Source of the DNA: Sinorhizobium kostiense
GTDB taxonomy: Bacteria; Pseudomonadota; Alphaproteobacteria; Rhizobiales; Rhizobiaceae
Direction of reading: 5' to 3'
DNA: 64,000 nt
NCBI RefSeq assembly: GCF_017874595.1
Contig: NZ_JAGILA010000003.1
Coordinates: forward strand, 486,861-550,860
In this document: positions 19,780 through 27,787 of the stretch, piece by piece
How the letters are laid out: each line of letters opens with the position of its first letter
Numbering within the stretch: the stretch's first letter is position 1
Program-made: the position numbers and the translations under genes
Notes under the pieces: model-generated
Seen by the model: the letters and a program-made list of their open reading frames with translations, nothing else
Told to the model about the DNA's origin: nothing
Database searches by the model: none

Positions 19780-19804
19780 GGGTCCGCGCCGACGGCGCGG
19801 ACCC
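19780..19804 (+). terminator. Strong hairpin after groEL
   Basis: GGGTCCGCGCC-GAC-GGCGCGGACCC forms an 11-bp perfect stem with a 3-base loop 13 bases after the groEL stop. There is no T-run behind it, but position and strength suggest a transcription end or mRNA-stabilising hairpin. Confidence 0.6.
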
Positions 19805-20097
19805 GCCTGGTAGAGTTGTGAACTGATGCCTCGCCCCTTGCTGGGAAGGCATTCGAGATCGATTTGGAGCACGTTGGCAGGTGCCCGAGACGTGGCTTCG
19901 ACGAGCCTGAGGCCGCCAGTCCGCTCCGAAGGAGGATCTGAAGAAATCGGGGCCAAAATGACCACGCGTCGTCGAAATATGTTGGCGTATTCGCGCACTC
20001 GTCCATTCCGGGCTAACCCGGGTCAGTAACCGAGTTCGAGGTCGATCCTGTTGGACAAAGGCTGGCCTCTTGCGACTTGACCGCAGAGATTGGCGAC
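19805..20097. other. Intergenic region, nothing recognised
   Basis: About 290 bases between the groEL hairpin and a dehydrogenase remnant. No coding frame or regulatory site was recognised. Confidence 0.4.
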
Positions 20098-20211
20098 CTA
20101 GTCGATCCCAGAATCCACCGAGAAACTCGCGACATGAGGTGTGATGGTCACCTTGAGATTAATTCCACAGCGGCGACGAGGCCTCCAGCGGTTCACGCTG
20201 GAACACGTCCG
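20098..20211 (-). pseudogene. C-terminal remnant of a GhrA-like 2-hydroxyacid dehydrogenase
   Basis: One minus frame reads TDVFQREPLEASSPLWN then stops, and an adjacent frame continues LKVTITPHVASFSVDSGID-stop. These match the C-terminal end of D-isomer-specific 2-hydroxyacid dehydrogenases (DVFxxEPLxxxSPLW...VTxTPHVAS, with the catalytic His). Only ~38 codons with a frameshift remain. Confidence 0.65.
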
Positions 20212-20349
20212 TAATCGCCGGCGTCGACGCGAAGGTCGGCCTCTTTGCCTCCGTCGCCGTGGCGAATGCGGTAGCTTTGACAACGTTGGTTCGATCGCGC
20301 TGACGACCCGAAAAGATCAATTCGCCGCCATCCGTCCGGTCGCGAACCC

Positions 20350-20628
20350 CTATTCCGAGCCGTTTTTACCGAGGTCGACGTACCTTCCCACTGAGCGCAG
20401 ATAGGCCACAATCTCCAACTTGAGGAAATCACGATCGCCGTAGACATCCTCGATATCGCCAAGCCTGTGTTTTATTTTCTCATAGGCAGCCGGCGAGAGG
20501 TCCGCGTCTCCAATAACGTATTTGTCGTGCCCGACCGCGCGGATATCACAGCCAGTTTCAAGGATTTCATCGACGAAGGCGGGAATTTCGCTCGCCTTCA
20601 TCAACCTTCGTTTAGTACTCTGCGCCAT
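20350..20628 (-). CDS. Small hypothetical protein
   Basis: A 92-aa protein beginning MAQSTKRRLMKASEIPAFVD with GGAGG 13 bases upstream of ATG 20628. It continues EILETGCDIRAVGHDKYVIG and ends DLGKNGSE, a soluble alpha/beta composition. The frame is open to 20766, but the upstream part belongs to a degraded neighbour. Family not recognised. Confidence 0.55.
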   Translation of the reverse strand: MAQSTKRRLMKASEIPAFVDEILETGCDIRAVGHDKYVIGDADLSPAAYEKIKHRLGDIEDVYGDRDFLKLEIVAYLRSVGRYVDLGKNGSE

Positions 20629-20784
20629 TGAAGAAGCGCTACCTCCGTAAATTGCAAAAGTGCAAACCCCGATCGCCCCGTTTCGTTCCCGGACGCTGCC
20701 CCTTTTCGCCGACCTCCTTGCGACGGCCGCATGAACACGGTGGACCAGCATCACCGAAGCTGGCATCCGCTCGGTAGCGCGTGG

Positions 20785-21095
20785 CTATGGTGGTTCGCGG
20801 ATCTCGACCCAGACAGGGGGCACTTTCCTCGAACTGACAAATCCAAGAATGGCTTCCCCTACGGACCTGCCTTCCGAGCCGATTGCGACGACATCGGCTT
20901 CGAGACTCAGCTGGGCGAGAAACTCGCTCGCCGTGTGCCGCCAGCTGCCCTCCGGCTTATAAGGTGGTCAGCTACTACCAGCCAACGTCTCGCCGCGATC
21001 ACGGCGTCGCGCGCATGGGCATGCGGCTTCGAGCCAATCACAATGTGCTTGAGCAGACTGCCAGAGTACCTGGCTTCGCCAGCTTCCATTTGCAA
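20785..21095 (-). pseudogene. Degraded gene, weakly UspA-like
   Basis: The first frame reads LLKHIVIGSKPHAHARDAVI, AARRWLVVADHL. After a shift near 20960 a second frame reads PEGSWRHTASEFLAQL, SLEADVVAIGSEGRSVGEAI and SSRKVPPVWVEIREPP-stop at 20785. The glycine-rich GSEGRSVGEAI...VPPVWV end loosely recalls universal stress proteins, but the assignment is weak. The readable sequence in two frames shows a former gene. Confidence 0.45.
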
Positions 21096-21180
21096 TGGAC
21101 TCTGCAGGCATTGAGCCGAACCGCTTCGTCGACGAAGCTGATGAGCCTATTCAACGCCGTTTGACCGAAGGAGTAGATTC

Positions 21181-21534
21181 GTGGGGTATTCGATTGCCTT
21201 CATTGGTCCCGGACTTGGCGGAATGCTGCGCCACGGGGTCAACCAGTCGGCCGCGTTGCTATTTGGCTTCGGATTCCCTACGGAACGCTGAATGTGAGTA
21301 TCGTCGGTTCAGTGGTCATGGGAGTCTTGGCCGAATATTTCGCATTCCACGGCGGCTTCGCGCAGGACACTCGATTATTTCTCCCGACTGGAATCTCGGG
21401 GGCTTCACCACCTTCTCTACCTTTTCCCTCGACACAGTCAGCCTCTGGCAGCGGGGCCAGTGGTCGGCCGCGGCCGCCTATGTTGTGTTCGTGAAGGCGG
21501 CAGCTCGCTCAACGGGATGGCCGCAGCTTGCGTC
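21181..21534 (+). pseudogene. crcB: CrcB/Fluc fluoride channel, frameshifted
   Basis: GTG 21181 follows AAGGAG. Three consecutive frames together encode a CrcB protein: AFIGPGLGGMLRHGVNQSAA; then YGTLNVSIVGSVVMGVLAEY; then GGFTTFSTFSLDTVSLWQRG. The conserved GxGGxxRH, G(T/N)xxVNxxGSxxxG and GFTTFSTFS motifs are all present. Shifts occur at the CCC run at 21276-21278 and near 21394, each as if one C were missing. As written the gene is inactive. Known function: fluoride export. Confidence 0.8.
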
Positions 21535-21702
21535 TCACGCACTCCCCTCCGTCTCGCTACCCTCGTCCAACTCATGGAAAGGCAGAAAGCCGTACTGCTC
21601 CAGCCATTCGCGAATGATGAGGCGGATTAGCTCTTGTCGCTTCATCTCAAGTTCTTCACCGGCGCGAGCGAGCGCCATCTCAACGTCGTCGTCGAAGGTC
21701 AT
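21535..21702 (-). CDS. 55-residue protein, possible ribbon-helix-helix type
   Basis: ATG 21702 opens 55 codons: MTFDDDVEMALARAGEELEM, KRQELIRLIIREWLEQYGFL, PFHELDEGSETEGSA. The pattern of a short N-terminal strand plus two helices (KRQELIRLIIREWLEQ) resembles small RHH-type DNA-binding or antitoxin proteins; no partner toxin is seen. The upstream ribosome site is weak. Confidence 0.5.
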   Translation of the reverse strand: MTFDDDVEMALARAGEELEMKRQELIRLIIREWLEQYGFLPFHELDEGSETEGSA

Positions 21703-21715
21703 CGGAGCTTGACTC

Positions 21716-21949
21716 TCAGCGTGTTAGTGGCCGTTCCCGTGGGCCACTACTCGAGATGACACCCTTGCTTACGAGCCACGCCTCGAAGCTTCCCGGGCAC
21801 CCCTCGTGAGTCCACATCCCGCGATACGAGAAACCAAGACTATGGAGGCCGAGCCCAATGGCGTTGAAGCCTTCCTCGGTAACGGACGCGGTTCCATTTG
21901 GTGTTTGGACGCTTCCGGGATACTTCTTCTTCGCCCTTCTGATTTTCAT
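21716..21949 (-). CDS. Small hypothetical protein
   Basis: A 77-aa protein starting at ATG 21949 with a very good ribosome site (AAGGAGG, 6 bases before). Sequence MKIRRAKKKYPGSVQTPNGT followed by SVTEEGFNAIGLGLHSLGFS and a CPGSFEAWLVSKG stretch. Basic N-terminus, no membrane segment. The ribosome site argues for this strand over an overlapping plus-strand frame with hydrophobic residues. Family unknown. Confidence 0.55.
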   Translation of the reverse strand: MKIRRAKKKYPGSVQTPNGTASVTEEGFNAIGLGLHSLGFSYRGMWTHEGCPGSFEAWLVSKGVISSSGPRERPLTR

Positions 21950-22066
21950 TGCCTGCCTCCTTACGCACTACAACCGAGAGGTCTTAGGGTCGCACAGCGC
22001 AAGTTGCAGTCAAGAATTAGGGGCGCCGCCCGAATGGGCTACGGACGCCGTCTGCTTGGAGGTCGA

Positions 22067-22237
22067 TCATTCCTTCCCTGCTTTCTCCACATACTGTAAC
22101 CGCTGGAGGAGAACCCTTATTTTCTTGGGCAGTTTTGGCAGGACTTTGGATAATACTGGAAGGGATCGGAGGAAATCGACATCGTAATCAGTTGCCATTT
22201 CCCGCCGGATTCGCAGGTCCCTGTAGGGCTTCTTCAT
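22067..22237 (-). CDS. 56-residue basic protein
   Basis: ATG 22237 follows AGGAGCGGCGAC. The product is MKKPYRDLRIRREMATDYDV...KKIRVLLQRLQYVEKAGKE, small, basic and helical. It could bind nucleic acid, but this is a guess from charge. The longer frame upstream to 22399 lacks a good start. Confidence 0.5.
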   Translation of the reverse strand: MKKPYRDLRIRREMATDYDVDFLRSLPVLSKVLPKLPKKIRVLLQRLQYVEKAGKE

Positions 22238-22597
22238 GTCGCCGCTCCTAGTGAGAAAACACCGCGGCTGAGAGAATGTTCCGCATTTGCGATCGCGCCA
22301 CTCGCAGGGCGGGGTGAACTGCTCAAACAGATTGAGCCTTCTAAGCCAGCCCCGAGCGAAGCCGCTGCGGAATGCGCCATCACGCGGGCGATCAATCAAA
22401 GTCCAGCGTCTTTCAGGCTGACCTGATCGCCGGGCTCGACTAGCTTGGACCTTGCGGCGACGGAAACGGTTCCGGGTCCGCGCAGCCCCCGCCGTCGCTG
22501 CGGCCTGCGGCGGTCACTGTCACCGCCGCTGCGGTCACGATTGTCGTCGCCGCGGCGGATGACGCGATTCGGATTTAGGTCCCTGGAGCCCGCGAGA
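22238..22597. other. GC-rich intergenic region
   Basis: 360 bases between the end of kup and the small basic gene. The part 22460-22565 is very GC-rich with repeated GCCGCTGCGG-like units. No gene or definite terminator recognised. Confidence 0.4.
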
Positions 22598-24499
22598 CTA
22601 AACGATGACTTGCTCGCCCAACTCGACGACTCGGTTTGCGGGGAGATGGAAGTAGTCGGTTGGATCGATCGCCGAGTCCGCCATCGCGATGAATAGCTTG
22701 TCCTGCCATTTCGGCATGCCCGACAGCGGGTCTGCGACCAGCTTGCGGCGGCCGAGATAGAACGACGTCGTCATAATTTCGAACTTGAAGCCCTCCTTGC
22801 GACAACGAGCGAGCGCCCGCGAGACGTTCTGGTCGTCCATGAAGCCGAAGCGCAGTTCAAGTTTGCTGAACCGGTCGGAGAGTTTTGTCAGCGTGTAGCG
22901 GTCCTGCTCCTGGACATAAGGTATCCTGGCGGTCTTGATCGTCAAAATGACGTTGTGCTCGTGCAATACGTGATTGTGCTTGATGTTGTGCAACAGAACG
23001 GCCGGGGTCATATCGGGTGTTGCGGTCAGGAAGATTGCGGTTCCCGGTACCACGACGGGAGCGTGTTCGGACTTTCGCTCGACCGCGGCAATGAACGTGT
23101 CGAGCGGAACATCCTGGCGGGCCGTCTTTTCACGCAGGATCCGAACGCCTTTGCGCCAGGTCCACATCAGCGTCATCACCAGGCCGGCGAAGAGGATGGG
23201 CACGTAGCCGCCGTCATGGATCTTGAAGAGGTTGGCACCGAGAAAGGTAAGCTCCAGCAGGAACAGGGGCAGCAGGACCGCAGTCGCGATCCATATGGGC
23301 CAGTTCCACTGATGGCGGACGAATTCGAAGGCGAGAATGGTCGTCACGACCATGGCGCCAGTGACCGAGACACCATAGGCGGTAGCAAGAGACTCGGAAC
23401 TGCCGAACACGAACATGAGAGCGAGCACGCCGATCAACAGCGCGGTGTTGACCAAAGGCAGGTAAATCTGTCCCGTCTGCGTTTCCGAAGTGTAGCAGAT
23501 CTCAAACCTCGGCAGGAATCCGAGGTGAATCGCTTGCCGCACCAGTGAAAACGCTCCGGTGATCACTGCCTGGCTGGCGATGATAGTTGCTGCGGTTGCC
23601 AGAATCACGATCGGCAACAGAGCCCAGCTTGGAAACATCAGAAAAAATGGATCAGAGATCGCTTCGGGATGCGACAGCACCAGGGCGCCTTGTCCGACAT
23701 AATTCAAGGCCAGTGCCGGAAACACGATCGCAAACCAAGCCGCCTGGATTGGCTGGCGACCGAAGTGTCCAAGATCGGCATAGAGCGCCTCGGCTCCTGT
23801 CACCGTTAGGAAGACGGCGCCGAGGACGATGAAGCCGACGAGACCGCCGTTCCATAGAAAGGTCACGGCGTGAACGGGATTGACGGCCGCCAGAATCCCT
23901 AAATCGTCGCCGATGTGGGCAATGCCGGCCGCCCCCATGGCGAGAAACCAAACGAGCGTGATCGGTCCGAACAGGTTCGACACGGCTCCCGTGCCGCGGG
24001 ACTGGATGGCAAACAACAGCACTATGATCGCCACAGCGAGCGGTAGCACGTAATCCTGAAACGCTGGCGTGACGAGCTTGAGCCCCTCCACCGCCGAAAG
24101 GACGGAAAGCGCCGGCGTGATCATCGCATCGCCGATAAAGAGGGCGGCACCCAAGATTCCAGCCATAAGCATGATCGTCGTCTGGCGGGGTGCCTTCTTC
24201 ATCAACAGGGCCAGCAGCGCCAGCATCCCACCCTCACCGTCGTTGTCGGCGCGCAGCAGAAACAGCACGTATTTGCAGGTCACGATAATCGTCAGCGCCC
24301 AGAGCATCAGCGAAATGAGGCCGATGACCTCCCCGCGCTCGACCCCTCCTGCGGCAAAGGGACGGAGTGCCTCGCGGAAGGCATACAATGGGCTCGTCCC
24401 AATATCGCCGTAGACGACGCCGACCGAGCCAAGGGTGAGCACCAAAAATTGACGCAGGTTGTTTGCCTGCGCGGGCGTATGGTCCATGGACGCTGTCAT
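22598..24499 (-). CDS. kup: Kup-family potassium uptake transporter
   Basis: A 633-aa KUP/HAK protein of normal length. It opens with the hallmark [18 protein letters not shown] (residues ~28-45), followed by [12 protein letters not shown] and about 12 membrane spans to residue ~440. A soluble C-terminal domain contains [14 protein letters not shown] and FGFMDDQNV. It imports K+ with protons across the inner membrane, mainly in acid or low-K+ conditions. It lies downstream of arsH on the same strand, but 430 bases separate them, so it probably has its own promoter. Confidence 0.95.
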   Translation of the reverse strand: MTASMDHTPAQANNLRQFLVLTLGSVGVVYGDIGTSPLYAFREALRPFAAGGVERGEVIGLISLMLWALTIIVTCKYVLFLLRADNDGEGGMLALLALLMKKAPRQTTIMLMAGILGAALFIGDAMITPALSVLSAVEGLKLVTPAFQDYVLPLAVAIIVLLFAIQSRGTGAVSNLFGPITLVWFLAMGAAGIAHIGDDLGILAAVNPVHAVTFLWNGGLVGFIVLGAVFLTVTGAEALYADLGHFGRQPIQAAWFAIVFPALALNYVGQGALVLSHPEAISDPFFLMFPSWALLPIVILATAATIIASQAVITGAFSLVRQAIHLGFLPRFEICYTSETQTGQIYLPLVNTALLIGVLALMFVFGSSESLATAYGVSVTGAMVVTTILAFEFVRHQWNWPIWIATAVLLPLFLLELTFLGANLFKIHDGGYVPILFAGLVMTLMWTWRKGVRILREKTARQDVPLDTFIAAVERKSEHAPVVVPGTAIFLTATPDMTPAVLLHNIKHNHVLHEHNVILTIKTARIPYVQEQDRYTLTKLSDRFSKLELRFGFMDDQNVSRALARCRKEGFKFEIMTTSFYLGRRKLVADPLSGMPKWQDKLFIAMADSAIDPTDYFHLPANRVVELGEQVIV

Positions 24500-24930
24500 C
24501 GGCTCTCCGAAAAATGCCTCGCTCTGCGATTATCCGCAAAGCCCGATTGCGAGGCGGTCAGGATCTTGTGCCAGCATCGCTGTACCGAATGGGCCTTATA
24601 TGCGTTTGCAGACCGCTTTGCGTCTACCTTACGTCCGTACGAGGTCTGGATTCGATTGGGGATTTCGGTTGCGCGCGTAAAGATTTCATAAAGAGCGAGC
24701 CCTTTCCTTCCAGAAACACGAGCTCAGAAGGGGCCGATGAGGATGGTACCGTCACGCGCTAACCCGACGCGGCGGGCGGTGCTCGTCCAGTCCCTGCAGC
24801 CCTATCTCATGACGGCTCGATGCCCCCGCTGGGCGGGCGCCCCTCGAGGCCGCCACGCGCGACCGTTGGTCGTCCTGGCGGCCGCAACAGGTCACCGTTG
24901 ATGGGAAGGCAAGATGCTGACGATACCCGC
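24500..24930. other. Region between arsH and kup
   Basis: 430 bases upstream of kup. AT-rich at 24590-24700 and thus a plausible kup promoter region. No gene recognised; the open frames here are arginine-rich shadows. Confidence 0.4.
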
Positions 24931-25638
24931 TCAAATCGACTTGAGCTTGACCCGCTGATCTAGCTTCTCTGCCTCTTGCTTGCGTTCGCTGTATCGGTCG
25001 ACGAGATAGGCCGACGCGTCGCGAGTGAGCAGCGTGAACTTCACGAGTTCCTCGCAGACATCGACCACCCGGTCGTAATAGGGCGACGGCTTCATGCGTC
25101 CGTTCGCATCGAACTCCTGGTACGCCTTGGCGACCGAGGACTGGTTCGGAATCGTGATCATGCGCATCCAGCGGCCGAGCAGGCGGAGCGTGTTGACCGC
25201 GTTGAAGGATTGCGACCCGCCCGACACCTGCATGACGGCGAGAGTCTTGCCCTGCGTTGGGCGGATCGACCCGATTGACAGCGGTACCCAGTCGATCTGC
25301 GCCTTCATGATGCCGGTGATCGCTCCATGCCGCTCCGGGCTCACCCAGACCTGGCTTTCGGACCACTCGGAGAGTTCCCGGAGTTCCTGCACCTTCGGGT
25401 GGCTGACGGGCGCATCGTCCGGAAGCGGCAGCCCCGAAGGATTGAAGAAGCGAACCTCGGCCCCGAAGTGCTCCAGCAGCCGGCCGGCCTCTTCGGCAAG
25501 CAGCCGGGAATAGGAGACCTGCCGCAGCGATCCGTAGAGAATGAGAATGCGCGGCGGATGGGTCGAGAACGGCGGCCGAAGCGCCTCGGTATCAGGCTTG
25601 CGGAGGTGGCGCGGATCGGCGGCTGGCAGATCAGACAA
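24931..25638 (-). CDS. arsH: ArsH NADPH-dependent FMN reductase
   Basis: A 235-aa flavodoxin-fold protein. TTG 25638 gives [20 protein letters not shown], the usual ArsH N-terminus, then [20 protein letters not shown] (FMN-phosphate loop) and [20 protein letters not shown]. Family members oxidise organoarsenicals or reduce quinones using NADPH and FMN. It overlaps the stop of arsC by eight bases and is the last gene of the ars operon. An upstream frame to 25704 lies inside arsC and is unlikely to be used. Confidence 0.92.
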   Translation of the reverse strand: MSDLPAADPRHLRKPDTEALRPPFSTHPPRILILYGSLRQVSYSRLLAEEAGRLLEHFGAEVRFFNPSGLPLPDDAPVSHPKVQELRELSEWSESQVWVSPERHGAITGIMKAQIDWVPLSIGSIRPTQGKTLAVMQVSGGSQSFNAVNTLRLLGRWMRMITIPNQSSVAKAYQEFDANGRMKPSPYYDRVVDVCEELVKFTLLTRDASAYLVDRYSERKQEAEKLDQRVKLKSI

Positions 25639-26062
25639 GACGGCGACCCTTCTCGTCCAGAACTGCTTCCCCGTCTTCCTTGACGAAAGGCCCCTTGAAG
25701 GCATCGGCGGGGAGGATGTCGAGAACGGCCTCGGATGGCCGCGCCAAGCGTGTGCCGATCGAGGTGATCACGAACGGCCTATTGATGAGGATCGGATGCT
25801 CGAGCATTGCTCTCAGAAGCTGGTCGTCGGACATTGCCGGATCGTCGAGACCGAGCTCCGCATAGGGCGTTCCTTTTTCACGGATTGCCTCGCGAACCGA
25901 GAGGCCGGCATCGCGGATCATTTGGGCAAGCTCCTCCCGGCTTGGCGGCGTCTTGACATATTCAATCACCGTCGGTTCGATGCCGGCGTGGCGGATCAGC
26001 GCCAATGTATTGCGCGAAGTGCCGCACGAGGGATTGTGATAGATGGTAACGTCCATGGTCAT
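25631..26062 (-). CDS. arsC: Arsenate reductase, glutaredoxin-coupled ArsC
   Basis: A 143-aa protein starting [20 protein letters not shown], with the catalytic cysteine in NPSCGTSRN and the RP motif in LINRPFVIT. It reduces arsenate to arsenite with glutathione/glutaredoxin. The start codon overlaps the aqpS stop (ATGA), and the end overlaps arsH. Together with the downstream channel this gives a reduce-and-release path. Confidence 0.94.
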   Translation of the reverse strand: MTMDVTIYHNPSCGTSRNTLALIRHAGIEPTVIEYVKTPPSREELAQMIRDAGLSVREAIREKGTPYAELGLDDPAMSDDQLLRAMLEHPILINRPFVITSIGTRLARPSEAVLDILPADAFKGPFVKEDGEAVLDEKGRRLV

Positions 26063-26757
26063 TCGATTTCCTTGACGCTTAATCGCGAAGCTGAGGTGTT
26101 TCGTTCGGCGAGCATCCAGCCAACGACGGCAGTGGCGATGAGCGCCCCGGTGACCTCCGCGACGATGAATGCCGGCACATCCGTCGGGCGGATGCCCGCG
26201 AAGGTGTTGGAGAAGGCACGGGCGACGGCGACGGCAGGATTCGCGAACGACGTCGAGGCCGTGAACCAATAAGCGGCCGTGATGTAGAGGCCGACGAGCC
26301 ATGGAATTGCCTCGCCGCGGAAGCGCAAACCGGCAAGGATCGTGAGGACGAGCCCGAAGGTGGCGACCGCCTCGGCGACCCACTGACCCGTGCCCGTCCG
26401 GACCGTTTCGGAGACCTGGAACAGCGGCAGGTCGAACATCGCATGTGCGATCAGCGTTCCGGCGATGCCGCCCGCGACCTGCGCAAGGACATAGAGCGCT
26501 GCCGCGAATGCTTCGATCTCTCGTCGGGCCGCGAACACCATGGTGACCGCAGGATTGAAGTGCGCGCCGGATATCGGCCCGAGAATGCTGATCAGGACGA
26601 CGAGGATCGCCCCTGTCGGTATCGTGTTGCCGAGCAGCGAGACCGCTACGTCGTCGGAGAGGCGGTCAGCCATGATCCCGGAACCGACGACGGTGGCAAC
26701 CAGGATGGCGGTGCCCATCGCCTCCGCGGCGAGGCGGCGCGTTAAGTCGAAGGCCAT
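26059..26757 (-). CDS. aqpS: Aquaglyceroporin AqpS, arsenite channel
   Basis: A 232-aa MIP-family protein with six membrane spans and both selectivity motifs, HFNPAVT (first half) and FANPAVA (second half). In Sinorhizobium meliloti an AqpS in the ars operon replaces the ArsB pump and lets arsenite leave the cell by diffusion. Gene order here (arsR, reductase, aqpS, arsC, arsH) matches that system with one extra gene. The start is ATG 26757, 76 bases after the upstream reductase. Confidence 0.92.
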   Translation of the reverse strand: MAFDLTRRLAAEAMGTAILVATVVGSGIMADRLSDDVAVSLLGNTIPTGAILVVLISILGPISGAHFNPAVTMVFAARREIEAFAAALYVLAQVAGGIAGTLIAHAMFDLPLFQVSETVRTGTGQWVAEAVATFGLVLTILAGLRFRGEAIPWLVGLYITAAYWFTASTSFANPAVAVARAFSNTFAGIRPTDVPAFIVAEVTGALIATAVVGWMLAERNTSASRLSVKEIE

Positions 26758-26833
26758 GCTTCAGCCCGCTTGGTCTTGGGTGTTCTGCGACCTGCCACTG
26801 TCCATGTGGCGGATATCGAGTGGAGCGCCGTTG

Positions 26834-27358
26834 TCATGCGAAGTCGGATCCGATCGACGTGGTGCCTTCCATCCGACCGATCTCGTGGAGCTTCGACGTC
26901 AGGCTCATCCGCTCGAGGCTCTCGACAGGCAGGGCCGCAAAGGCTGCGATGCGGAGCTTCATGTAGCGGAGCGTCGTTGCGAAGGCGACCCGCTTCTCGG
27001 CGTCCGTCCCCTCGACGGCGACCGGGTCCTCGACGCCCCAGTGCGCCGTCATCGGGTGGCCGGGCCATACCGGGCAGGCTTCACCGGCTGCGCTGTCGCA
27101 GACGGTGAAGATGAAATCCATCTCGGGCGCATCGGGGCCTGCGAACTCCTCCCAGCCCTTCGAGCGCAGATCCTCGACCGGGTAGTGATGGCCGGCGAGG
27201 GTCTCGATCGCGAGGGGGTTCACCTCCCCCTTTGGCTGACTTCCGGCGGAATAGGCGTTGAACTTGCTGCCGCCATCCTTTCTCAGGACGCTTTCGGCAA
27301 TGATGGAGCGGGCCGAGTTTCCCGTACACAGGAACATCACGTTGAATTTTCTGGACAC
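26834..27358 (-). CDS. LMW-phosphatase-type arsenate reductase
   Basis: A 174-aa protein of the low-molecular-weight protein tyrosine phosphatase fold. The P-loop NVMFLCTGNSARSIIAE holds the CX5R motif near residue 12, and WGVEDPV carries the general-acid Asp. This class (thioredoxin-type ArsC) is unrelated to the glutaredoxin-type ArsC further down the same operon. GTG 27358 follows GGAGGT. The gene overlaps the end of arsR by 22 bases. Alternatively it could be a phosphatase, but the operon context argues for arsenate. Confidence 0.88.
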   Translation of the reverse strand: MSRKFNVMFLCTGNSARSIIAESVLRKDGGSKFNAYSAGSQPKGEVNPLAIETLAGHHYPVEDLRSKGWEEFAGPDAPEMDFIFTVCDSAAGEACPVWPGHPMTAHWGVEDPVAVEGTDAEKRVAFATTLRYMKLRIAAFAALPVESLERMSLTSKLHEIGRMEGTTSIGSDFA

Positions 27359-27708
27359 CGAGATACCTCCTCCTTTGCACAACAGGGTTCGAGCTCCTCG
27401 ATCAGCGGCGCACAGAGGCTGGCATTGCCGCCGCAGCAATCCTTGAGGAGAAACAGGGTCATCTCCCGCAAGCGCTGCATTTCCGCTCGATAGACGATGA
27501 GGCGGCTGCGCCGTTCGGACGAAACCAAGCGAGCGCGGGCAAGAATGTTCAGATGCGTCGACATCGTGTTGTGGGGTATCGCCAGCGCGCGGGCGATGTC
27601 GCCTGCCGGCAGCCCCTCGGGCTCATGCCGGACAAGCAACCGGAAGGTTTCCAGGCGGGTCGACTGGGCGAGTGCCGCGAGGGCCAGAATGGCTTCTTCT
27701 TGTTCCAT
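27337..27708 (-). CDS. arsR: ArsR-family metalloregulator
   Basis: A 123-aa winged-helix repressor: ALAALAQSTRLETFRLLVRH, GDIARALAIPHNTMSTHLNI (recognition helix), LVSSERRSRLIVYRAE. Cysteines sit at the C-terminus (KDCCGGNASLC, EPCCAKEE) rather than in the classic ELCVCDL site, so arsenite is probably sensed there. First gene of the leftward ars operon; expected to repress its own promoter in 27709-27787 until arsenite binds. Confidence 0.9.
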   Translation of the reverse strand: MEQEEAILALAALAQSTRLETFRLLVRHEPEGLPAGDIARALAIPHNTMSTHLNILARARLVSSERRSRLIVYRAEMQRLREMTLFLLKDCCGGNASLCAPLIEELEPCCAKEEVSRCPENST

Positions 27709-27787
27709 ATATCTCGCGTTGTATCGTGGGAAGTGGATTTCCTATCTGCCCTTTTAATTGGGCGCATGCCTGTGGAAGGAAGCACCT

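Noticed and set aside
22955..23548. 197-codon plus-strand frame opposite kup
   Set aside because: Shadow of the kup C-terminal half.
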